64,000 bases of DNA from Syncephalis fuscata. Its lineage: Eukaryota; Zoopagomycota; Zoopagomycetes; Zoopagales; Piptocephalidaceae. Position numbers and translations under genes: made by a program. Shown here piece after piece: positions 23,520-33,866 of this stretch. The stretch lies in NCBI GenBank assembly GCA_025786725.1, contig JAHLTZ010000034.1:124001-188000 (forward strand). Reading direction: 5' to 3'. The stretch's first letter is position 1. Every line of letters starts with the position of its first letter. The notes under the pieces are model-generated. The model was not told where the DNA came from, did no database searches, and was given only the letters and a program-made list of their open reading frames with translations.

Positions 23520-26039
23520 AGCTGTCTTGCTATTATTGTGTTGTATATATCGCGCAGGTATAAATAGTGCCGCCAGAGCACCACACGCAAATAGTATGTC
23601 GGCTACTGCGCTAATACTAAGGTGAATATGTTACGAAGCGAGTATTATTATTATTATCAGGAGCTGATAGTTAGGCTGACAAGTTCAAAATTAATAGAAG
23701 GTAGCGTGGTTTTAATAACAGTGACAAGATATGATGGAGTGCAATATGAACGCCTGCGTTTTAAAAGTATTAATAAATAATAATAAGCTGGCTTCTCAAG
23801 CTACGAGTAGGGAGACAAGAAAATGACGGCGGCCAAACCTCGAACGACTTGAAACGTTTTATTCTAAAACAAGTTGAACTTGCGCAACGTTTCACACGGA
23901 TGATGGACAAAAACGTAACGAATTAATATCTATTTACGGCCAACCCATGATTTCTTTACCATAAATTTAGAAAGCAATAACGTTTGATCGCTGTTACTAC
24001 GAATGTACGCTTTTAGGCATCACAGCTGTTGTGATTGATGTTATAATAATTAAGATACAACAAACGTGTTTATGAAAGATCTAGTCTAAAAGAGGCGTGC
24101 TACTTTTATTTTGATTGACATTCAAAAACGCTCTCATACAAAGATTAACGCTCGACGATCTCATCGCTAACGATGATGGCAGGACAATATCAGTCAAGCC
24201 TTGTACATTAACATATAGACAAAAGAGCAAAGACGTTTCTTTGTTAATATACATAGTATTTTTATAATAATGCTTTATTTATAGTATCAAGTAGTTTTAT
24301 TCTTTGTTTTAACTTTATTATATTCAATATTTTACTAGTAATATAATCTATGATAGTAACATTTGATGTTAAATGTCTTTTATTCATTTTTACTACATTT
24401 TTTTGCTTTTAATCTATTTCATAATATGTCAACATGTTGAGTAGATTGCTTTTTATTATTTACACCTAGTCAATTAAACTCCTTTGTTTATAAATATTGA
24501 CTGACAGGGTCCACATCTCACAGTCTACATCATCACATTTCTCTTTCTCTTTCTTCACACTTGACAACATATATCCATTGCATATACTTTTACACTTCAT
24601 ATATGCTACGTAGATAGTGACAGTAGCTGGCTGAGTACTAGTCAAGTACAAATATTCTTTACATTCTTGCATTGCCCTTTTATAATCTCACCTTTTGCTA
24701 GTCATCTTCGCTTCGTATATTGGAATTGGCATCTTTATTGCCATAGTAAGTACATTCATAGCTTTGCTTTATGCTACATTGAATAAGCAGCAAAAAGCCT
24801 GTTATATGCTTTATTTTTGCCTAGTTCGCAATTATAGATTGTGCTATGACAACAATTGTGCAATCTTAACAATAGCAGGAGGCGCACTACATTGGCACTG
24901 AATACTTATTTAGTGGCCACACTGGCAGTACTTTTAATATTGCTACTGTCATATGTATATAATCGCTAGTATAATTGCCATGGTGGCTATGTACACTGTA
25001 TCTTTCCACTGCTTTTCTAGCTTTGCTCTTTTTCACTACCCGAACGATACCATTTATCAGTACTTCTTCTTAAACATCAATGTTTTTATGGCGTTGTATT
25101 TTCCTTTTAATTTTTGCATTACTTGTTTTGAATCGATGTTGTAACCGGCGTCAATGTTTGCAGCTGTTTATTAATTAAGCATTCTTTAAGTATATGTCTA
25201 CCAGCCTATATTTAAACGCGTGTCTTTTCTAAAATTTATAATTAAATACTACTATATTTTATTAAATTTGGCAGGCTATTTGCAAATATAAAAGATATAT
25301 AAATAGACGCGCATGTTTCTATCATTGGTTACTTGAAAATGACACTGACTGTTAGTATTGAATTATTGTTGTGCGCGAGTGGGACTGTCATGCAGTAAGC
25401 TTTCATTCTTTTTGGCTTAAATATTTATTTTTTGTTTAGCCACCGCTCTTTTATAAATATAAATAATTAATATTACTGTTTTTATTTATAGTAACATATT
25501 CTAAATTAAAGAATAAGCTTATTGGGAAAAGATCAGATTTGCTACAAGCCAACAATGTAATTAATAAAAAATGCATTGCTATGGTTTTTTGCAGTTTGTA
25601 CACTTGATTCTGCTAAAGTTTCAATCATCATACAGTTCCCGGTTTTGCTTGGCGCATATGACACTGTCGCCCATCTAGCAACGTCTTGATTAGCTAACTG
25701 CGTGTAAGAATGATTATTATTTTGATACATTGTATGAGGTATCGGAGAAGACTATTTAACTATAACCGGACTTAGTGACACGTAATACCATCATTTAATC
25801 AATAGAAGCTGAAACCAGTACGTAGTATAGGAAATGATAATCAAGGAGACATATAGCACTCCATGCGGAACAAGTTTATAGATTACACAAATTTATGTGG
25901 ATTTGCCTTGTCTGCTATTGGTCGTTTCAAAAAAAAGACAAAAAGGCATAGACAATAAAGAATTAAACATAGAAAACATAACTACTTTATAGAAATATCG
26001 TATACTCAGTACAACATAATTGAAAAATAAAATAATAGC
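23520..26039. other. 2.5-kb intergenic stretch; possible short membrane ORF near 24.7-25.0 kb only
   Basis: No gene with family resemblance was found. A hydrophobic plus-strand ORF (24695-24901) and a second hydrophobic frame ending at about 24969 could belong to a small spliced membrane protein, but no intron joins them convincingly. A 62-codon minus ORF at 25542-25730 has no recognisable features. The rest is AT-rich with A/T runs. Confidence 0.5.
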
Positions 26040-27249
26040 TTATGGAAGCAATGTGCTGAATACACGATCCCATATCTTGCTGGTAATGCCATAGCCAAGG
26101 TTGGCATCTTTGTAGTGATGTGCCAGATGATACGACTTCATAATTCGTATGTGTTCTCCCATTGGCTGGCCATGGTGCAGATAGTAGTGGGTAAGATCGT
26201 AGCCTACATAGCCAAATAGGATTCCAGAAAACACGGCGTTTGTAATGGGAATTGAGGGCATTAGCACTGAAAATAGGTTATACAACGGATAGGCAATGAT
26301 GATGGCTAAAGCAGGTGGCATGACTAGACGCATGCTATATAGACGTAAAGTTAGCATGTACTGATTATATGATAAAAGTAAACATTAACTTACCGATCCA
26401 TGGGCAAAAAGTGATGTATGCCATGAACAGTAAAATGCAAGGTAAGTGCCCAAGTGTGATCAGGCACCCAGTCATCGGCGTGAAAAACGAATCGATGCAG
26501 CACATATTCGACAAGTGTCCATAAAAGTGTGCCTATCGCAAATAGCGCGTAGGCGAGTTGTTGATCAAGTGCTGCCGCACCCCATGTAAATAGATAATAA
26601 ATGACTGGTAACCAGAATATAGGCACGACCCACCACGGTGTAAGCGATAGCGGTTCAAGCAATGAAGAGCCAAATAGACGAGCCGAGTAGGGCAGATAGC
26701 GTGGTTTATGTACTTCACGCATGTACTGTTCCTTTGTAAAATTGGAGGTCCACATTTGGTAGAACAAGGGCGTGTCAAAACTAAGAAATTCATTGTCATC
26801 GTCGGCAATCGTTGCGGGCCGGTTATTATTAAGTGCCCATTATTATTGTTGATGTTGTCGGCCTTTGTTTTGGCCACTGGCTCGTCCGATACAAGCCAGC
26901 CAATACAATACGACTCCAGCATTGCATAGGCGGCATTCGAGTGTAGATGCGTATCAGGATCAGATAATACGCGAGTAATATCTTCGCCGGCAAAAGCAAG
27001 TAATAATTCAGTACCGCCAGGATGATCTGCAGCAAATTCCGTAAGGTCAAAAACGCGCCCTTTAAAAGCTACATAAAGAGAATCGGGAGTCGAGTGCTTA
27101 TTGCGCAACTCTGCCATAGTAAAAGCGTGTGGCGATTGAGTTGCAGTAACCATAAAGGACATTGTTGTTGGTTTTTCGACATTTTGCTTAGCTATTTTGG
27201 AGTTAACCACTGTGGTCGTTGTAGTTTTGGCCTCGGCAATAGGAGACAT
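26040..27249 (-). CDS. SCS7: Sphingolipid fatty-acid 2-hydroxylase (SCS7/FA2H)
   Basis: ER enzyme that alpha-hydroxylates the ceramide acyl chain. Two exons (26394-27249, 26040-26334), 383 aa, the same length as yeast Scs7. Residues 40-115 are a cytochrome b5 domain (VFDLTEFAADHPGG, HPGG haem loop; second ligand in THLHSNAA). The hydroxylase half shows the di-iron His boxes HRFVFH, HGIHHF, HYYLHH and HLAHHY and several membrane helices. The uncorrected frame breaks near 26831; one A restores a continuous linker into FDTPLFYQMW. The acceptor is the TATAG before CATGCG, giving HHFLPMDRMRLVMPP. Confidence 0.95.
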
Positions 27250-29387
27250 GTTGATTTGCTTTAATAACTTGTTCTGTAATCAATAGCGACGATGACGATT
27301 AGTTAAAACAAATAAATTCACATTTATGGTTACACAGCAAGCAAGTGGCAATACAATTCATGCAGCTGATAGGCACTTATTGATAGCAGTTGGTATTCAT
27401 TCTATACTAATGCTTCAACTATAAACTGCGTCTTATGGCCATTATCTATCTTATTAGCAGATGATAAAGTCGGCTTACAACGGCTTTATTTCGATTGAAG
27501 CATTTTGCATTGTTTATATCTTAAAATGAATTGTTTTTAGAAATAGGAGAGTACTACAATTATGTGAAAGTAATCAAATATTCACTCCATTCATTTTAAT
27601 AGCAACAATAGCTTCTCAACCCAATAGATAGCAAATAAGCAGTGATAAACTTACCTGTTAAATTGCTCGATATTGGGTGCCGATAGAGTCAACAAGCTGT
27701 GCTATTGATTTACATTGACTAATACGCGCAACAACTTTAAAGGAAAGATAATGAAAACCAAGAAAGTTCAGAGAGACAAAGAGCAAAAGATAGGTTAGTC
27801 GCAGAGTAAAAGATTCAAAGCTATGAGATATTTTGAATATTTAACGATAAGACTATTTAAGAAAGTGCGTAGGCTAAAAACGTGGTCTCAAAATAGTATG
27901 ATGAAATTCTCTTAAAATTATAAGGCATGTGCGTGATTTCTACACATAGGAATAAATAAATTCTCAGCCTATTTATTTATCTTCAGCTATTTTCTAAAAA
28001 AAGCTCCGCCGGGTTTTTTACAACAGATGTTTCGTCGGAAACCTTGTTCCGCTTTTGCAGTACTGATTCTCATCATTCACTTCCAGAGCAGGTACTTTTG
28101 CTTGCTTTTGTTACTCAGAAAAAAGCTTAGACAATTTGTCGTTATCTCCACCAAAAACTCCATTTAAAAGTTGTCAAGTTGATGGCATTTACTCCGTGCT
28201 ATGACTAAATCTCTTTCGGATAGCGTTGTTATTGGTCGGTAAATCGGATAAATTCCTATTTTTTACTATTTCTATTTTAATAACTCGATACTGGATTTTC
28301 TTTGACTAGTGTTGTTTTACTAGCCATTAGTACCTTTGTGGTAATAGTAGAACAATGCTGGTGAACACAACATACGCAGTAATAGATGTTTTATGCTGTA
28401 AATGCCAATAAAGCTACGAATTGGTGTCCATGCCATATACCTGTATTGTTGGTAAATATAGAAACAGGCATACTAATGGTAACATAAGTTTTTTTTAATT
28501 TCTTGGCATTCAGTATAGCAACCATTTTATTTGTTAGATAGTGGTATTTAATTAAATTTCTTGGCATTCAGTATAGCAACCATCATGTCTATTAAATAGT
28601 GGTATTTGGTTAGCATGCTTGTGTTACTCATTTATTAATAGTACTTCAATTGATTGTCTTTTTCTTGGCAAACATGGATTAAGACTGTGTTTTAGATTTT
28701 GTGGATACCAAACCAGTTCTAAAGACAATAGCTAATTTTAAAGACAATAAAAATAGTAAGCTATAGGACAGTTCTACCATCAATACATACATATATAAAC
28801 GTATACATATATATATATATGTGTGTGTGAGTGGGTGTGTGGTGTAAATTGTAAATTTGAATTTACTAAATATTTTAATAAGGTATTAAATTGATTACAA
28901 TAACTATCTATAATAAATATATAATCACATTGAGCTATATTACCAGTCATTATTATCATTATCAGTATCATTATCATCAAATTCTTGCTCGAGCAACGTG
29001 ATATTTGCGTTAATTTATGCATTTATTCTCGTTATCAGATGCTCAATATTTAAAATCTAATATTAGCAACAAGATTAAAATACATAGAAAATTATGAGCC
29101 AATCAACGCGCACCATCTAATATCACGCCACACCAATAAATACATGACGGATCAGTTGCCTGTTTCAATATCATCGCAAGGCCAGTGGCGTGGTCAACTA
29201 GCGCCAACCAATCCGAGATAGTGCATGATAACGCCAGCCATCTGTAGTTACTCGAAAAGCCTTTAAATATACGCTAGTTCTGTTGTTTCCTCTGTTGCTT
29301 CTTATTGTCCTACGTGCTATTAGTTTATTTTGCCAGCGGTCTAACAATCCCGACACTATATACACCGTCATTCTTAAAGTTTACTAT
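27250..29387. other. 2.1-kb intergenic region with repeats
   Basis: Divergent spacer between FA2H and the first sterol oxidase. No gene was recognised. It contains a tandem 58-bp duplication (listed separately) and a TA/TG microsatellite at about 28787-28845. ORFs across the microsatellite are artefacts. Confidence 0.6.
28495..28610. repeat. Tandem duplication, two copies of a 58-bp unit
   Basis: The sequence TTCTTGGCATTCAGTATAGC occurs at 28500 and again at 28558. It is followed in both copies by AACCAT and, further on, TAGTGGTATTT. The copies differ by a few substitutions and small indels. Confidence 0.85.
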
Positions 29388-30585
29388 ATGTCTTGCAACG
29401 CTACTGCCGGTGCCGTATGTACCGAGGCGTCAAAGTATTACTTCACCTATGAAGGAAAGCCGTACACGCCTAATGTGTGGGAGCAGCTATGGCTGGATAT
29501 GTTCCATGGTCGCGACCCAGCCACTGTGCTTGTTGTGTTTTCGTTTGTTATGCACGAAGCATTTTACTTTGGTCGCTACTTGCCGTTTTATATTCTTGAT
29601 TTCTTTCCATCAATGAACAAATACAAGATTCAACAGGTAAGTTGAAATACAGTGTAAATTTTTTTTATTAATTCACACATTAAATTGTCGTTTCATAGAA
29701 CAAAGAAAATACATCAGAGTTACAATGGAAGTGCATGCGTAAATTAATGTTCAACCATGTATTTATTCAACTGCCTATGATGTTTGGATTTCATTCGGTT
29801 GCCGAATTCTTTGGCATGAAAATCATTGATATCTTTCCAACATGGTAAGTATTTAGTTAATTAATTAACTACTTAATTATAAGGCCACTGTTGTGGTTAT
29901 ACATATTAACACTCAAACGCTCAGGCAATCATTTTTACTACAGCTTGCCTTGTTTTTTGTTTTTGAAGATTTCTATCATTACTGGATGCATCGCCTAATG
30001 CATATACCGCAACTTTACAAATATGTCCACAAAGTGCACCATGAGTTTTCGGACCATTTGGTATTGTAAGTAATTAGCGGCAAAAGAGATGCGCTTTTAT
30101 AGCTTAAATTAACTGCACAATAACTAATCGTACTATTATGCTACTAGACGGCCGAGTATGCGCATCCAATTGAGACTCTTGTGCTCGGTATGGGTACTAT
30201 CGGCGGTCCTTGCCTCTGGGTGATGGCCACGGGCGATCTGCATGTTATGACAATGTTTGCGTGGATTATTCTCCGTTTATTGCAAACTGTCGATGCACAC
30301 AGCGGCTACGATTTTCCCTTTTCCATGCATCGCTGGTGTCCATTTTGGGGAGGTAAGCCCATTAGTCATGTCTAAGGCCATAACGATTAACTGACTAGCA
30401 CAAACTTGTGGGTCAATTGTACAGGCGCCGACCATCACGACTACCACCACATGTCTTTTGTGAATAACTTTTCAAGCAGTTTCCGCTGGTGGGATACTTT
30501 ATTCGGCACCGATCTTAAATACATCGCGTACAAAAAGCAAAAACGCGAGGAGGAGGCCGCTTTAGCCGCGAAAAAGGTGGAATAA
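29388..30585 (+). CDS. ERG25: C4-methylsterol oxidase, paralogue 1
   Basis: ER di-iron oxygenase removing C4-methyl groups in ergosterol synthesis. Exons 29388-29636, 29699-29844, 29925-30065, 30148-30352, 30425-30585; 300 aa as in the family. His boxes: [14 protein letters not shown] and [18 protein letters not shown] and [10 protein letters not shown] are diagnostic of Erg25. At 30058-30061 one G is missing; restoring it gives HLGI before the intron and matches the second paralogue's splice phase. The C-terminus ends AAKKVE, a KKXX ER-retrieval signal. An upstream in-frame start at 29283 is rejected because paralogue 2 begins at the equivalent Met. Confidence 0.93.
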
Positions 30586-31593
30586 GCATTTGTCAAGATT
30601 TAATCTGTATATTGTCTGGCTTTCAACATCAGAAAATACTATTATTGTAGTATTTGTGAACAAATTTATACGTAAAACATTGCAATATATTTTATGTTTT
30701 TGCTCGAAATAGTTTTGTTCCACGTGTGTCAATCGTAATTATTAGCGTGTTGTTTAGCACGTTTTCGTAGGTGTGAGCCGTGCAACATCATGGTTTTCAG
30801 GGTGGACTAAAGGGGCGCAGTAGTACCTGCCTAATAAAATGGTATTGTCTTTAAGGCCTAAAGAATAGACATAAACTATACTGCTATTGATTGTTAAATT
30901 GTGTATTACAAGCATAATAGTACGCAAAGTCAAACGCATAGGGACACAGGCCATCAACAGCAATGTTTGAGATCAACATTCGAGTATTGTTATTGTTTTA
31001 TAGGCGGTAATATTAGACTAATATACGGCAACTAAATATTGCCAACTTCTACGCTACTTATTAGCATTTAGTAAAAGTAATATGGCCAAGCCAGCTGCTA
31101 TAAATGATAGATTGTGGACCTTACAGCTCCCATAGCTCAATAACGAATGCTGTTATCTGACTGGTGTAACAACTTTAGTCTTTGTTCGCTCTAGATGCAC
31201 AAAGACAATGGGGCTAGTGGTTGTCTTTAGGAGAAACATTTGCCTTAGTTTTTATTTTTATTCATGTTTTTCTTGAAACTATTTAGCCCATTGGTTTAAC
31301 GAAATCATCCGCACAACTGATAGTAACTGTATTCGTGCTCCTGCATATATCGTTTGTGAGTTTTATATGCCACGAGCTCAGCGACGGAGTATTTGCGGAC
31401 ATCTCACTCGGCCTTATCGCGATGTTACAACGCTAGCTAACATAATTACAAGGCCAGTTTTACGGTTTAAAAGGAGAATGGTAGTATCACTTTATCGATA
31501 CCATCGCTCTATCCATCAAAAATTTTATTATTTAATTATCAGCGCATATTTGGCAGCAATATTTAATAGGCATAAACGGCAGCTTATTTTAAA
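30586..31593. other. Intergenic between tandem sterol oxidase genes
   Basis: About 1 kb with the promoter of the second gene. No coding or repeat feature recognised; ORFs on either strand lack coding character. Confidence 0.6.
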
Positions 31594-32713
31594 ATGGAAT
31601 GCGATGCTAGTTTAGGAAAAGTCTGCGTAGCCGCAAATAGCACGCTAAAATTCTTTACCGATGAAGGCCTGCCTTACACTCCAAATTTTCTTGAGCAACA
31701 ATGGATTAGCATGTTCAGCGGCCGTGACCCGGCAATTGTGCTTGGTGTTTTCATTTTTATTATAATGGAGTCTATTCATTTTGGTGGTGTGTTATTTTAC
31801 GCATTTCTTAGCCAGTTCTCATTTATGGAAAAATATCAACTCCAGGTAATAGTGTCCGTATTAATTTTATGCTTATTTTACTTATTCATAATATGACAGT
31901 CTAAAACAATGTCTTTTGCCGAACAATGGAAATGTCTTCGTTTAGTGATATTCAACCAGATTGTTGTAACGCTGCCCTCATCTTTTCTATTCTACAGCTC
32001 TGCCGTACAGTTTGGTGTTAAAGTAATTGATGTGTTTCCAACATGGTATGTAGCATAATGGCTCTATAAATACACTGTTGGCTAATGCCTATAATTAGGC
32101 AAACTTTTCTATTTCAAGTTGTATTGTTTTGTGTGTATGGTGATTTCTACCATTACTGGGCTCATCGTTTCCTACATTTGCCATGGATGTACCGTAATTT
32201 CCACAAAACACACCATGAATTCCCAGCACCAGCAGGAATTGTAAGTCATTATTAAATACAATTAATGTTGATCGTACTTACACCAGTATAGGTGGCCGAA
32301 TACACTCACCCGGTCGAGACGCTTATTTATAGTTTTGGCATTACGTTTGGGCCTTTCTTATGGGCTGCCTTTGTCAGCGATGTCCATGCCATCACGATAA
32401 TTACATGGGTGGCTTTATTTATTCTACATTCCACAGACACACATACCGGCTATGAAATGCCATGGTCGCTACACAACATTATTCCATTCTTTGCTGGTAA
32501 GTCTTAGCTACTGGAGTAACCTATCTCTTGTTAACATATCTATGCTATTAAGCTACCGAGCATCACGATTACCACCATGTATCGTTCAGCAATAACTTTT
32601 CAAATATGTTTACATGGTGGGATGTTTTATTTGGCACTGATGGTCGTTTTACCGCCTACAAGGAAAAGCGACGAGCGGCCAAAGCCAAAGCTACTTTGAA
32701 AAAAATCAACTAG
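31594..32713 (+). CDS. ERG25: C4-methylsterol oxidase, paralogue 2
   Basis: Tandem paralogue of the preceding gene with the same five-exon plan (31594-31845, 31900-32045, 32099-32240, 32292-32496, 32553-32713) and identical intron positions and phases; 301 aa. His boxes HYWAHRFLH, HKTHH and EHHDYHH are intact, with VAEYTHPVETL and TWWDVLFGTD. It ends LKKIN, so KKXX ER retrieval is conserved. N-terminal EGLPYTPNFLEQQW aligns with paralogue 1's [14 protein letters not shown]. Sequence divergence is large outside the motifs, so the duplication is old or one copy has changed substrate; which one serves ergosterol synthesis cannot be told. Confidence 0.93.
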
Positions 32714-33099
32714 ATTAGCGTTTTGAACAAGTTAAACGACAAGGGCTATTATTAACACTTTTACTATAAAATCTTATATTATCGATTACTATACCATTAT
32801 TAATAGTAATAAATACACTAAATGAAATCATTTACAAATCATCTGCTCATAGCAAATAGCTATTAGCCAATATACCAATACTATGCGAATGCCTATATTT
32901 ACACGCTATTAATGCAGCAATTCATATTTATTAAAAAGTAAAATTAGAAAACTCGCAAAATCTAAACATTAAAAGTATTGTTACAAGATTATATAGCTGA
33001 TGTGACATCATCACTACTGCCTGTTTCTTTCTTTCTCTGTTTTCTTAATACGTACTCATTCCATCAAGTTGTCATTCTTATTGAATCTATTGATCGGCT
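32714..33099. other. Intergenic, no gene seen
   Basis: Short AT-rich spacer with the terminator of the sterol oxidase and the upstream region of the phosphatase; includes a CTTTCTTTCTCT pyrimidine stretch near 33027, a likely promoter feature. Confidence 0.5.
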
Positions 33100-33771
33100 A
33101 TGACCTCTCAGCACTATATACCGCCTCAGGTACGTCGGCAATGACTTGTATAGCGCTATTACTAACGACTTCTATAGAATTTCGGCTATATTGAAGAGAA
33201 TCTTTATCGTTCTGGCCAGCCCAATGAACTGAACTTTCCCTTCTTGGAAAAACTTGGCTTAAAGACGTTGCTCTGGCTGGCTCCTGAAGAACCTAATGAA
33301 CGATTGTATGTTAAGAGATTATATAAAATACTATGAAACTCACCATTATTGTTAGTATGACATTTATCCAGGATCAAGATATTGATTTTCATCATTTAGG
33401 CGTGGTGACTGCAGCCAGTGCCTGGGATCCCATTACTGAGGAGGTAGTTCTTGATGCGCTGGATTTAATTCTACGAGCAAAACATCATCCAATGATTATT
33501 ATGTGCAATTTGGGACGTCATCGCACGGGTAAGTAGCCAACCATTGAGTGGTTAATTGGTTACGCAACAGTAATAATCATAACTATAATCGATTTGAACA
33601 GGAACGGTAGTTGGATGTTTGCGTAAATTACAACGCTGGAATCTAGCATCTATCTTTGATGAGTATCGACGACATGCTGGTCAAAAAGTACGAGTACATA
33701 ACGAACAATTTATTGAACTATTTGATACGGACCTGGTTAGCAAACCAGAGGATGCACCCTCTTGGCTGTAA
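33100..33771 (+). CDS. SIW14: SIW14-type diphosphoinositol polyphosphate phosphatase
   Basis: Plant/fungal atypical dual-specificity phosphatase; Siw14 removes the 5-beta phosphate of inositol pyrophosphates. Exons 33100-33129, 33178-33305, 33356-33528, 33602-33771 give 166 aa, i.e. the catalytic core only. The P-loop is CNLGRHRTG (C-x5-R), followed by [12 protein letters not shown] as in Siw14/Oca proteins. [20 protein letters not shown] is the family N-terminal motif and EEPNERF lies in the next loop. The His that usually precedes the catalytic Cys is Met here. Exon 3 uses the TTAG before TATGACATTT. Confidence 0.92.
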
Positions 33772-33866
33772 AAACAGATTTATTCAAACATCAATATGAT
33801 ACTATAGTAATTACAATAACATTAATAATAATAAACAAGCTGATTAGTACAATAGTTATAGGCCAT

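Noticed and set aside
24695-25144. Hydrophobic plus-strand ORFs that could be a small membrane protein
   Set aside because: No conserved motif and no intron joining the frames; T-rich DNA yields such ORFs by chance.
28780-29022. 80-codon ORF near a microsatellite
   Set aside because: Ends in Thr-His/Tyr-Ile runs from the TG/TA repeat; not a gene.
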